DNA of 64,000 bases from Rhizoclosmatium globosum (Eukaryota; Chytridiomycota; Chytridiomycetes; Chytridiales; Chytriomycetaceae). The position numbers and the translations under genes were made by a program. The stretch's first letter is position 1; every line of letters begins with the position of its first letter. The stretch covers positions 248,001 to 312,000 of the forward strand of contig MCGO01000034.1 of the NCBI GenBank assembly GCA_002104985.1, given 5' to 3'. Below, in pieces: positions 43,528-54,805 of this stretch. The notes beneath the pieces were generated by a model. The model had not been told where the DNA came from, ran no database searches, and worked only from the letters and a program-made list of their open reading frames with translations.

Positions 43528-44445
43528 ATGACAAGTGCACCCGAAGATGGCCAATATGCCCTCATCTCGCATTCCTCCGCCCCAAAGCCATTCAAGATGT
43601 GGTACAAACTGACTGGCACAGGTCCAATCAAAGTCATCTTCATCATGGGTCTCAATTTGACACACAAGTCCTGGTCTTACCAACAAGACTACTTTTCCGC
43701 ACTCCCTCAGTACTCAACACTCGTATTTGACAACAGAGGTGTGGGATACAGCGATACCCCGGCTGCTCCATACACGACGGGTATGATGGCGAAGGATACA
43801 CTGGCCCTGCTGGAATGGGTTGGATGGACACAGGGTACCGTGCATATAGTTGGTGTCAGTATGGGTGGAATGATTTCACAGGAACTAGCATTATTGGCAC
43901 CTAAGGGACTTGTCGCAAGTCTGTCCCTTGTGAGTACAAACGCCGGTCGAGTGCTGCCCCCTCTTGGTGCCGTTATTGGAGTCCCCAGATTATTGGTCAC
44001 AAAAGACGTCAGGGCAAAGCTGGAAGGCATGGTGAAATTGTTGTTTCCACAGGAGTGGTTGGACAAGGATGCATGGGAGGAGGAAGGCTTGACGAATCGA
44101 GAATATCAAATCAAGGTTGGGGTGGAGCGGGCGGGGAATACGCCATTGCAGAAACCGGAGGGGGCTTTGGGACAGTTGTGGGCTGCATTGGCTCATTATG
44201 TTAGTGAGAAGAGACTTGGTCTCATCAAAGATTCTCGTATTCCCGTTTTGGTGGCAACAGGAACGTGGGACCAGCTAGTCAATCCATGGAGCTCGGCTTA
44301 TCTCGCTAGAATCTTGGAACCAAGAGTATATCGTGTCTATGAAGGGGCTGGTCATGCGATTATGGTGGAAAGAAGCAAGGAAGTGAATTTGCTATTGCAG
44401 GACTTTTTTGAAGGAGCTGAAAAGAGTATCTCCTCGAGACTATGA
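43528..44445 (+). CDS. Alpha/beta hydrolase, family copy 1
   Basis: 305 residues from ATG 43528, single exon. The nucleophile elbow GVSMGG puts the catalytic Ser at 111. GTWDQLVNP supplies a likely Asp and GAGHAI the His. VFDNRGVGYSD is the usual motif near the oxyanion strand. The fold is complete and the substrate is not predictable. Closely related genes are at 59116 and 60077, on the far side of the LRR block. Confidence 0.85.
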   Translation: MTSAPEDGQYALISHSSAPKPFKMWYKLTGTGPIKVIFIMGLNLTHKSWSYQQDYFSALPQYSTLVFDNRGVGYSDTPAAPYTTGMMAKDTLALLEWVGWTQGTVHIVGVSMGGMISQELALLAPKGLVASLSLVSTNAGRVLPPLGAVIGVPRLLVTKDVRAKLEGMVKLLFPQEWLDKDAWEEEGLTNREYQIKVGVERAGNTPLQKPEGALGQLWAALAHYVSEKRLGLIKDSRIPVLVATGTWDQLVNPWSSAYLARILEPRVYRVYEGAGHAIMVERSKEVNLLLQDFFEGAEKSISSRL

Positions 44446-44762
44446 TCAAGACTATATTGTGGTTTCTTAGAACTCAATGATTCGTTGTTTCTTGTGGATT
44501 TCACAAAAGATTAGTTTGTTATGTTCTGTTCATTGTTAATAGATTATTTCGTTCTTAATCAATGAGTAAATGAATTACCAATCTTCCCCAGCCACTTCTG
44601 GCAGACTCAGCACAACGTTTCAAGGCTCACAAGTGTCCTTAATCACTCATGCGCTGTTCCTGATCCATCCATATCTTGTTTATGACTGCGGACTTCCACT
44701 CAAAGATGTTCTTTTTTATTGAAATAACTCAAATATATCTAATGCCCAAGATCAAATAATCC

Positions 44763-47700
44763 TCAATAGTAAAAATCTTCCTCCATTTTGCTGACTATAT
44801 TACGGGCCAAAGCATGCTGAAGCGCAAATAGTATACGACGATAAACAACAGCTACCGACACAGATTCTCGAATAACTTCCCGCTGCATCATCAAGCCACG
44901 CAACTTTTCTAAAAACTGTATAGAGCTCTTGCCTAACCCACCAGTAGTATCCAATACAAAGGGGACAAACTCTAGACCAATAGACTGACAACCCGACAAA
45001 TACTTTTCATTCTTTGTAGATTCCCGTCCACGAACAGCATTTCCAACCTTAAATCCCACTAGGCCACGTGAGGTAAGTGGATGAACAACACTTATATCCA
45101 CACAAACAGTTTTCCCATCATAAAAGTCATAGACTAGAAGATCAGCTGGCCAAAGATCTCCTGAACTTGAAGGCAGGCGAACTTCGCCATTCTCCCGACA
45201 AAGGATTCCAACTTGACGAACCAGAGCAGCCAAAGTATCTCTCAAGAAATTATGTCTACTCCAAGAGCCTGAGTGACCCCCACAGCAGAAAGCATGATCA
45301 CCAAACAAATCCATCACATGTTCACAATGACGACAACGACGACGGCCTGTATAGAGCGGCATGAGAAGGCGATAGCGAAGGATAGCACGGTATTCTACAG
45401 GAGACATAACCAAGTGCAGACCTTCCATTGGAAGAGCCAACAAGAACGACGATGCATGTTGCTGGGTAAATGATTGAAGTAAAGCCTGATGACGAGGGAG
45501 AAACCGTCCTGTGGACTTGTCAAACCAACGCAAATCATTTCCAGATGTTGCCAAGAACTCCTTGTGAAGAACTGAATTGAAGACTCCCGCCAAATGTTTT
45601 TGTGTTGGAGAGGTGGAGGATGAGACTTCATTACGGAGAACATCAACAGAGGGGTAAGACAAGCGGGATGAAAGAGAGACAAGTACTGAATCAAACATAG
45701 GACCAAAAGGAGACAGACCAGATGATGACAAGATGGCAGACTGAAGAGGGGCTGTAGACAGAACAGAGGCTACATAGGCATAATGAACAAGGTGAGAAGC
45801 CTGAGAGATTCCAAGGCCCCAGATGACAGAGGTAAACCGGTAAGCAAGAACTGGAAATCAGAAAGACTGCACCCAACAATATTTGTCAGAGCCTTACGAA
45901 GAACTGCATCAAAGTCTGAGACTCCCCTAGATACTACAGAAGGGTGCATTGTGCGCAATGCATACACCAGCTTAGGGATCCCTAAACAAGCACGAAGCAA
46001 AAGAAGCTGACATTGCGGATCATGCAGGGAAACTAGCGACTCAATTGCGGAGGAACATTTGGATACACGACGGCAAAACTGAGCCTCATAAAACGAAGGG
46101 TTTCCAGACACTGCCCCACCAAGAAGCTTGACCCCACTTTCTGGCTGAACCTGGATGATACCTGGAGGGAACAGGCTTCTTCGAGGGTCAAAAGTTGGCC
46201 AATATACTTCACATTTAAACAGATTAGCATGCAATCCAAGAGATGGTCCCTCACGAGTTATAACATCAAAGGCAGCAACCATTTGAAGAGTGTCTCCATG
46301 AAGAGTCCAGTCATCCATAATAGCACCCGTATGCATAACCTGGCACTGATTATACACAGACTTCTGAAGAACAGCAAGCACAAGACAGAATAACAATGGG
46401 CCAAGGGGATCCCCCTGCTGAACTCCAGTGCAAGATCCAAATGATTTATCCCCAACAAAGAGCCAGCTCTTACAGCCATATGTATATCCCACCCAGTTCA
46501 GCAGAACAGGACACATTTCACGTACTTGTGCAAACATAGCTTCCCGAGACACCAAATTGAAGGCATTTTGAAAGTCAACGAAAAGGACACATTCAAGCAA
46601 TTCAGCTCTCTCAGCAACAATACGGTTAAATGCGTGAAGAACAGCTTCCACTCCCCCAGAAATAGCAACCCCATATTGATGAATGCTTTGCAAATACTGA
46701 GACATAGGAAGCTTAACTCGTGCCATACCCAGCTTTGAGACAAGTCTACGCAAAATCATTCCCACTGCAATAGGTCGTACATCATTGTCAGGCTTTTTAA
46801 GGGGTGTCAATCCAGCTGAGGCTATGTATGGAGCAATTGAGGGAGGGGCTAGTCCTCCAAAGAGCAAATCACAGACTGTGGTAAGTGCATCAAGTAGGCG
46901 GGGGCCAACACCACCTGCTGCAGAATGGAGCATATCAATCAAGTGGGTTGCACGCAAACCATCACGTCCAGGAGCTGTTCCTTTAGCAAAAGTCATCAAA
47001 GCAGCTTTGACCTGGTCAACACTAAAATGTGAATGAGAGCCAATAAGATTAGGATGACAAAGGGGGACTTCATTCTGAGGATGCTTAGCCAGGAGCTTTT
47101 CCATAACCTCTGATGATGCTGAGTGAACACCTGATGACTGCAAGACTTTAATAGCTGCTGAAAATTGACCATCCCTCAGCTTCTGTTTACAGCGGCTTGC
47201 AAGTACTGATTCACTGGGTTGGTTTGACTTAAAGACCACTTGTGCAGAAACACTTTCCAGTGCTTCTACATACAACTTCCGCTGACCTGCAGTCCCTTCT
47301 TTCCTCCAAACTGCAACTCTTGAATTAACTATAGTGCCCAAACGAGAAGCGCGCTGGCTTTTTCGTAATGTATGAAGGCTGGAAGGGAGGACCCGGCGGA
47401 GAATGCAGACTGGGAAGAGCAGTAACCTAATCCACATTCCAACATCATCAGGCTGGGCACCAACAGACTCTAATAACTCAGTGTAAAGCTCAGAACAGAC
47501 AAGACGTGACCCTTTCGGGACACTAGCCATTGTTGGAACTCCAGCTTGAAGCATTGCCTCCAATTCAGTTAACCCCAAAGGAGTATCACACACAGGCACT
47601 TGAGGGTCAGCATCAATAGGTAGAGCTTGAAACAAAGGGGAAACTATTCCCTCCTTGCAGACAGGAGAAAAGGTGCACTCTGGACCAGAGCAAACATTGC

Positions 47701-48280
47701 GTTTTGTGAGTGTGTTGAAATGGAAACAACGAGGGCAAAACCACCGATTAACCCAAAATAGGACCTGCTCCAAGTATGAAGAGAAACCTGGCACCAAGCG
47801 CTGACTCTCTAACCATTTACTTGAGATAAGTTTCTTGTTTGAAGTCAACATATGATTAAGCAAGCTAGGAACCCGAAATCCTTGTGCAGACCGAGGGTTA
47901 CGGCATTTATGCAATGCTTGAAATGGACATGGAGTATTTTCAGGAGCTGGGCCAATCTGCAAAAAAGGAGCATCAACATCTATGTGCGATGAAGAAAGGG
48001 AACGATACGGGACCTCAGCGGGAAGGCAGTTACTGCCGGACCTTCCCACTTTTGGCATATCACATCCAGGAGCTCGGTCCTGTACATTCCCACTGGCAAA
48101 GCGAACATCATCAAGTACTGCAGCTTCATATTCAGATCTAGAGACTTGCAAACCAGCCCAACCGCTGGAGCCAACATTGTTGAGCCGATGTACACCACAG
48201 GCATCACCACCTGGAACCCTCCCAAACACATCACCAAAATCCTCGGCACCACCCTCCATACATTCATCAAACAACTTCAT
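44763..48280 (-). pseudogene. LINE ORF2: reverse transcriptase and restriction-like endonuclease, one frameshift
   Basis: The N-terminal part has a Cys/His cluster (RWFCPRCFHFNT...CSGPEC). RT motifs follow: APGRDGLRATHL, CVLFVDFQNAFN, GVQQGDPLGPLLFCL and AIMDDWTL, in place of the usual Y-x-DD. At 45817-45820 a G run is one base short on the minus strand, switching frame from PLSSGALESL to what should read SSGGLGISQASHLVHYAYVAS. The rest (to 44763) has a C-x-x-C-x-H-x-C finger (CRHCEHVMDLFGDHAFC) and an endonuclease block (PADLLVYDFYDGKTVCVDISVVHPL, split for length at YDG). R2-, NeSL- and related LINEs have this order. ATG 48280 is the first after the ORF1 stop. Confidence 0.75.
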
Positions 48281-48321
48281 GCTCTCAACCTCATCAGGGC
48301 TACCATCTCCTGTAACAGAAT

Positions 48322-49260
48322 TTAGCTGTTTGATGCCTCCATAACCATGTTCTGAAAGTCTGCTTCGATCTTTGCCAGAATGTGGTGCATACGCTTGCTG
48401 TACTGACGACGAGACAAAGAGTCCTTTGGACCCGAGAAGCGTAGACCCTCCTTCACAACTAACTTCTGGATTTCTGGGATAAGATTCATAAGTGCAGCCA
48501 CATCTGTTTCCGGAGAGCGCGACCATGCAAAACAACGAGCACGACGAGTCACTGCTGCCTTCTTTGCCTCTTCGTTGGACTGAAGTCCCATCTGGAGCAA
48601 TGGGTTGAAATCCACTTTCACTCTCAACTTCCATGTCTTCTGCAGAATTTCCACACAAGCTTGACTCATCATAACTTCTGCTGCTTTTGTTCCAATCAGA
48701 GATACAAACATTGGGGCTGAACCAGTTGCTGCTGTCAGAAGACCCCTCACCACATCCACTAATGTCGAATCCTTCAGTACTGCCTGAGAGATGGCTGGAA
48801 GCTCGACAAGTACCATAGTCTGCGGAGGAAGTGCTTCTCTTGGTACTGGAATGTACTGCGCTGCCTCCCACTTGTCTGCAAAGGTCGTAGCTACTTCGAA
48901 CTGCTTCTGCCTGGCTGCTGCCACTTCCTGCGCTTTCTTCTGCTTCTCTGTCAAGATTCGCGCTCTCTGATTTGCTCTTCGGGCTACAGCACCGAAGGAC
49001 TCGGCTGCTGGTTGGATTTTCTGAGATGACAATGGGGGAAACTCCTGCAGATCTACTGTCCCTGCTGCTTCCTCCGGCTTCCTGCGAGCTGCAAGTTCCT
49101 CTCGCAAGCGTTTGTTCTCTTCTGTCAAGCGCTGGTTCTCGCTCTTCAAGGAGACAAGATCTGCCTTCATCTGATCTAATTCTGCGTAGCGGGAGGAAAG
49201 CACTTCCAGTTGCTTTTCCATCGATTCGAGTCTTGTTGTCCATTCCGATTCCGTTGGCAT
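48322..49260 (-). CDS. LINE ORF1 coiled-coil protein
   Basis: 312 residues from ATG 49260. The open frame reaches 49383, but the extra part lies in LRR-gene sequence. Residues 5-65 form a coiled coil (LESMEKQLEVLSSRYAELDQ; LKSENQRLTEENKRLREEL). The rest is a mixed helical domain ending MVMEASNS. ORF1 proteins of LINEs bind RNA and oligomerise through such coiled coils. The frame is intact. ORF2 follows 42 nt after its stop. Confidence 0.7.
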   Translation of the reverse strand: MPTESEWTTRLESMEKQLEVLSSRYAELDQMKADLVSLKSENQRLTEENKRLREELAARRKPEEAAGTVDLQEFPPLSSQKIQPAAESFGAVARRANQRARILTEKQKKAQEVAAARQKQFEVATTFADKWEAAQYIPVPREALPPQTMVLVELPAISQAVLKDSTLVDVVRGLLTAATGSAPMFVSLIGTKAAEVMMSQACVEILQKTWKLRVKVDFNPLLQMGLQSNEEAKKAAVTRRARCFAWSRSPETDVAALMNLIPEIQKLVVKEGLRFSGPKDSLSRRQYSKRMHHILAKIEADFQNMVMEASNS

Positions 49261-51042
49261 AGGTTCGGCGATGGGTTTGCGTTTGCGTTGGATTGGTTCG
49301 GTCACTTTGTCTTTTTCTTGTTTTCTCTTTCTTCTCTCAACTTGCAAATACTTCTCCTTGGCTCGATTGGACCACATAAGCAAAATGAAGCTTAAGATTG
49401 TGTTTGGTTGCCCTTTGATGAATCAGCGACTGCGGGTAATTGGGCCTTCAATTAAGGAAGCAAAAGTGGACTTTCGTTCTTGGATTCGCTCAAATACGAC
49501 TATTGCTTCTGATTGTAAATTTTATTCGTCTGGCCCTTCTTCGTATGGGAGTAATACGATCCTGTTATGGGCATCCTGCTTACCTTCAGATCAGTTGCTA
49601 CATTACCCAGATGTGGTCCAATTCTTGGCTCTGAATAGTCTCAAAGTTGCTTCGATTTCCGCGCAAGTTCCGTGGAACTCGTTGGTGAGCCTGGAAAAAC
49701 TGGACTGTGATTTTGTGCGGTTCACTCCAGACTGCCATCCCCCAAAATTAAGGGATCTTACGATTCACATGTGCAGTGATACTTTCGTTGAACTGTTTGG
49801 TTGTTCTAGTTTGCAAACATTGGACGTGAGTGAAGTGCACAATCCATTTGTTGCAAATGCAATTGATAGTGTGGCTCAAGTCCTTCTCATCGAAGGTTCC
49901 CTTCCTACATTGTCCTACCTCAAAATTTGGCATTGGAAAACAGATAACTTTGATACAATTAATTCGATGTCATCTCTACGAAAGCTTGAGATCCAAACCC
50001 CGGCGGAGGATCTTTCGATGATAATCTGGCAACACCGATACCTTAAAGAACTGACTTTGAATACTCTATTTCTCAAAACTTTCCCGTTGCTTGCAGAATT
50101 AAGCTTGCTGACTGACCTGCGCTTGGAGAATAACAAAATTTCAGATTTGAGACCCATCAACCAACTTATCAACTTGGAAACTCTAGTCATTCAAAGGTGT
50201 ATAAGTTTTGACTTTAGCCCTTTACAGAGCTTATTCCGCTTGAATTATTTACAGATTGATGAGGCACCCAACCTAACTGATGTCGAATTTCTCACAAAAT
50301 TGACGCAGCTTTCATTACTGATACTATGCGAAACGACAGTCCAAAATATAACGCCTTTGAGCAGTTGTACGAACCTCTGCTCATTACTTATATCAAAGTG
50401 TCCCATTTCTGATATCTCAGCTCTCGTTACTTTGAAAAACTTGAAATCAATACGCTTGACGAAGACAAATGTTTCGGATTTATCTCCTATTGGAGACTTA
50501 AGTCTTCTGGAGGAATTAAACGTGTCCTACTCAATGATATCCAATCTAAACCCTATCGCGACATGCACTCGATTGAAAACCCTCGAAGCAAGAAACTGTA
50601 GACTGACAAACGAAGGTGTATCAGAATTGGTGCACTTGACTGATCTTGAGGAAATAATCGTGGACAATAATTCAACCTTATCTGACCTGTCGTTCCTCAG
50701 GTGCAACACAACTTTGACAACTTTGGGAATATCTGAAACAGCTGTAGAAGATGTAACTATTCTTGCGCGTATATCGACACTCCGTGTCTTCTATTGCTCT
50801 CGTTATGTCAAAACGCTGGAGCCGTTGCGAGGAATACCTTTGAAGAGACTGACTTGCCGAAAACATTTATTGATTGTTGACTATGAAAAACACTGGAAGA
50901 ACTGTTTCTGGACTTTCCAGTGGTAGTGGTTTGTTGTTCGGAATATTATAGGTCCTAGAACGAACACCGTGTCGAGGCTTTCAATACAGAATAAACATAA
51001 AATTGATCTGGGTAAAGTCATACTAGTTTAATCGTGATGTTA

Positions 51043-51770
51043 TTATATCACCGTAGCAGTCTTTTCCTCATCCTCTCCCTCCTTCTCCCCTATTTCCTTC
51101 AACATCACATCAATCCTTCGCCTCCTTTGCTCTATAAAAGCGAAAAAGTCGCGTTTGATTTGAGATTCAGTGATCCTGACAACATTCGAGACCTCCTCCT
51201 TTGACTCGTCCACGGCATTGGCAACGACACCCTCCCCTTTCTTGACAGCATCTGGTACTTTTCTTTTCAAAGACCCATCTTTCCGTTTCCTCTCCCTCTC
51301 TCCTGCTCCATCATTATCATTCTCGACACCCTCTCCATTTATCGGCTCAGCTTTATCCTTCACTTCATCAACTTTCTCTACCACAAGCGTCTTCTTAGAT
51401 GTCTTCAAAACAATCTTTCGCGGCGGAGCAGGAGGAGCGGCAGGATCCCCAGAGAGAGAAGGTGGAGGGGGAATGTAATAGGAAGCGACGGGGACCCGTG
51501 GGATACGCAGGGAATGACGAGCGGGAGTATTTTCAGAGTTCTTTGTCGCAGTAGCAGTGGCAGTACTTGATGTACCGGTTGATGCAGAGTCAGGCACTCT
51601 TAGTTTGATTGTGGTTGGCTGAGCAGGCGGCTTCAGGGTAATCTTTTTGGGGGCACATGCGACGGGTTCAGTGATAATGTGTGAATGAAGAGCGAAGGTT
51701 GACGGGTCTTGGTTGGTTAGTTTGCCCTTGGGTGATTTGAAGGCCTGGCCAACAGGTGTTCTGGGTCTCT
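51043..51770 (-). CDS. Disordered basic protein, unknown function
   Basis: About 242 residues. The last exon runs from a TACAG acceptor near 51771 to the stop at 51043, with its first in-frame codons RPRTPVGQAFKSPKGKL. The first exon was not found, because the frame upstream meets a TGA. It continues with FALHSHIITEPVACAPKKIT and Pro-rich repeats, then charged regions (GERERKRKDGSLKRK) and a C-terminal helix SQIKRDFFAFIEQRRRRIDV. Looks like a nuclear protein. It lies head to head with the 7TM gene at 51906. No family recognised. Confidence 0.55.
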
Positions 51771-51905
51771 GTATTCAAGGGTACAGTTAGCACAGCAGCT
51801 GATATTGAGTAGAATAAAGGTAGCTACATCATGAATAGATTTACGAGGAAGGGTCAGTTTGAGTTTCTTTTGCGGAGAGTTCATTTGTTTTGTTCCCTTT
51901 CAAAG

Positions 51906-53078
51906 ATGGAAGTGGTTTCAGGGCTGCTTCTTTCGGCATCGACTGGATCGCTTTGTATTCAGTTGTTCCAGAGTTCAAAGAGGAAGTTTATCGGGCTTTG
52001 GATTGGACGTGTGTTTGGCGTTGGACTGTTGATTGGAGTACTTGGACAAGTGGCTCTGGTTAGGACTGTCTCTTCTGTTGAGTGGGTGCACTGTAGCTTA
52101 TTATGCTTTGATTAGGCTCTGGCGTTGTACTTGTCTTTCTTTGAGGCATCATTGAGTTCTGTACCCGCAACCATATCACTCTGCCTGGCGTATCTATCGT
52201 CTCTCCTGCGTAAGCTACCTGTCATTCTATTGCATCAACGATTAAACCATTGAACCAGTTGTTCTTTCTTTGCTCTTCCACTTTATGGATCACTTGTCAA
52301 TGCTTTCACCCTCATCAACTATTCCTTCGCTTTTCGATCGAATCCAGTACTACTTGGCCTCATTTCTTGTCATTGACTGCTTTGCGTCGTTTCTTGGGTT
52401 CGTTGTTGGCAGTCAATGGCTTGTGTATCTGTGGTATGTTGTAACGAAGTTCCTCTGTCATACTTCACACTGACATCCTCGTTCATTTATAGGCCGATAA
52501 CAGTCACTCTCCTCTTGCCTACTCTTCCACTACTCTCATACCCTCATACGTCATCAAAAACACTTCAAATCTATACACTGAACGAATCATTCCTTCCAGT
52601 TCGAAATACGTACACACGTTCCAGCATTGCTCTTGCACTCACTCCATTTGCCTTGATTCTGCTCGCTCTCGTGTCTTCATACACTTTGGGACTGAATGCT
52701 GTCATTACGCTTTGCCTCACTGGAATCGCTGCACTTGCCAGAATTTCGGAATATTATATGAAAGCATGGACTGATGTCGTTGCGCTCTTGTTTGCGAATC
52801 CCGGTGTCAAGGAAGGGGTTGTTGGAGGAAAGAGAGGAATTCAAGGGGAGGAATTCCTGGTCAACATGGAGCCGAAGAGGAAGGCGTCGAGTTGGTTTCA
52901 AAAGGTTACGATAGTGACAGTGAAGGAGACTATGAAGAGGATGAGTATGATCGTGTTTGGGTATTGCATGATGACGATGCAATTGTACCAGTCTGATTCA
53001 AGGGCTGTAAATGCTGGACATTTCTATGACGCTTTCATTTTCTCCATATGTTCTATGCTTATTTATTGTTGTTTTTAG
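51906..53078 (+). CDS. Seven-transmembrane protein, family copy 3
   Basis: Four exons (51906-52058, 52116-52209, 52259-52433, 52493-53078) join in phase across introns of 49-59 nt and give 335 residues. Seven hydrophobic segments are visible, the last near the C-terminus (FIFSICSMLIYCCF). The early exon sizes and intron phases mirror copies 1 and 2, though the sequence is much more diverged. A basic loop of about 60 residues (NPGVKEGVVGGKRGIQGEEF, MEPKRKASSWFQK) lies before the sixth segment. Probably the same kind of membrane receptor or channel; function unknown. Confidence 0.65.
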
Positions 53079-53247
53079 CGTGTTGATGGACCTCATAATA
53101 CAGTTATTGGCAGTCGAACCTTTGTTAAGTAGCAATTTGTAACTGGAGTCTGTGCACACTCACTTGTCGAACTCGGCCAGAGTGCAGCCTTAAAACCATC
53201 CACAAAAGACCAAATCAATCCACTTTGACTCCATTTTCGCGCACATT

Positions 53248-54619
53248 ATGCTTGCTGCCCTTACTACACCAAAGTCGGAACAACCAACCGAATACAAGCT
53301 CCAGCCGCTTGACACTGTCCTCTTTGCAGGTCTCGACAGCGATCCTGTCTCCAAACTAATCAAGAAGATTACACTCCATGAAGTTGTTCCTGAATTGAAG
53401 ACGCCCTTCCATGAGATCTGGACGCATGCGGGCATCCTTGTCGACAAGACTGTGTTGCCAATCGATTGCCTCGAGGATGGAAAGATATACATCCTTGAAA
53501 GCGGTTTCTCTGGTGAAATCCTGGGTTACGTATGTGAGTAGCCTAATATTATGATACAAACTTGATACTAAGCCTGTACTGTTCGCAGACTCTAAAATCC
53601 TTCCTGTCGACCACAAAGTAGAACAGGACGGATGCCACCTTGGTCCTCAAATCAGAGACTTTGCTGCCGTCGTCGAAGAAACAGATGCGAACGTTGGAAT
53701 CTGCCCCTTGACTCCTGAAGCCCGTTCCCTCCTACAACAAAAGCTCACCCAGAACCCAAACTTTGTCTTGGACATTTACAACAAATACAAATCCTACAGC
53801 TACCCACTCACAAACCCTCTCCGCGTCGTAGCCTCTGCCTCCACCTCCCTCCACAATGATCTCAAGGAATACGAAGCCACAACCAAAGACGTTGAAGAAA
53901 AAGACGAAACAGTGTTCTGCTCTGAACTCGTTTCGATCATTTACCGTGAAATCGGACACCCGACATTTGTTGCCGCGAATCCAGACACCTTTTCTCCCTT
54001 GGAACTCGAAGTCGCACCGGAATTCGGAGGACGTGTGTATTATGCCAAGGAAGACAAGACAACTCTTCTCTGCAACAACAACCAATGTATTGGCGTCGAC
54101 TCCCGCGTCGTGAAAGTCCAACGCCTTGTTCAAGGGCTCAAGCTCTCGAATAACTGGGTCTCGGTCGGTCCAGCGGGTGGTGTTCCCAAAAACGCGTTCA
54201 AGATCGGGAAGGATTCCGATGGCGTGCAGATATACGCTGCTCGTGTCAAGATTGGAGCCGCGTATGTTCTTGGAAAGATCCGCGCGGATAAAACGTGTCC
54301 TCTTGTTACGTATTTGGAACGTGAGGTTGAGATCCACTTTGGACATGAAGTTCTTTGCGGAGTGGAGGGGAGTCGGTGGGTTGGAGCGGAGGAGGGTGAG
54401 ATTCCTGCGAATGCTGTTGTTGGCGGTGTTGGACGGGATGGAGAACTGATTTATGTTGCAAGAGCAGTTGTGAAGAGGGAGGGAGGATTCCTTGGCATTG
54501 GGGCTCGGGATGTGTGGACTTGTGGTGGAGTGGCGAAGGAGTGGAAAGCGATTCGGGCTCCGTATGCTGAGAAGGAGGTGACGAGAGATGAGTATGAAGT
54601 ACTCTGTCTTCGTTCTTAA
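53248..54619 (+). CDS. Permuted papain-fold (YiiX/C92-like) hydrolase fused to DM9 repeats
   Basis: Two exons, 53248-53533 and 53589-54619, join at GYV-YSKILP across a 55-nt intron (GTGAGT) and give 438 residues. The N-terminal domain opens LDTVLFAGLDS and has IWTHAGILV (His60), IYILES (Glu84) and VFCSELVSIIYREIG (Cys206), the order expected of permuted papain-fold amidases. From residue 285 the sequence is WVSVGPAGGVPKNAF, DGVQIYAARVKIGAAYVLGK, and a second round with WVGAEEGEIPANAVVGG and YEVL near the end: two DM9 repeats. DM9 proteins bind mannose-type glycans. No signal peptide is obvious. Confidence 0.75.
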
Positions 54620-54805
54620 GTTTGAGTTTCATCTTTTCAGTTAAATACATGGCTTTAAGATTTGTCAAAGTCTACATACAAATATCAAACCATTGCTTGG
54701 GATTTGTTTAACTGAAGTAAATTGCGATAGCCATTTGCTTTTAGAATTGTAGACTAAAATCTAGAAAACAAAGGAAGAAAAGAAGATAAAATATCAACCA
54801 ACCAA

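Larger units (their letters stand above)
44714..49322 (-). mobile_element. LINE with restriction-like endonuclease, near full length
   Basis: About 4.6 kb on the minus strand. ORF1 (49260-48322) is followed by ORF2 (48280-44763) and a 3' end of about 50 nt with an A-rich tail (complement of CTTTTTTATT at 44711-44720). The breakpoints were set where homology to the neighbouring LRR genes stops. A clear target duplication was not seen; only TTCT is shared at both edges. Confidence 0.8.
44570..50926 (+). pseudogene. LRR protein gene split by a LINE insertion
   Basis: The 5' end (44570-44713) encodes an N-terminus with VSLITHALFLIHPYLV, DCGLPLKDVLF, matching the intact LRR genes at 54806 and 56950. 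Homology then stops at the 3' tail of a LINE and resumes at 49323 with FLLSTCKYFSLARLDHISKMK, continuing to 50926. The right part carries about a dozen 22-residue repeats of the L-x-x-L-x-L-x-x-x-x-I-S-D-L-x-P-L kind, as in internalins and SDS22. The remaining 3' frame is free of stops, so the insertion may be recent. A new start inside the LINE would be needed for expression of the right part. Confidence 0.85.

Noticed and set aside
48323..49243. First 300 codons of a very long minus-strand frame that ends at 45770
   Set aside because: They overlap LINE ORF1 in another frame and are Ser/Gly-rich without motifs. ORF2 proper begins after the ORF1 stop.
49271..49322. N-terminal extension of the right-hand LRR frame (MGLRLRWIGSV...)
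   Set aside because: It is antisense LINE sequence; homology to the LRR genes begins at 49323.
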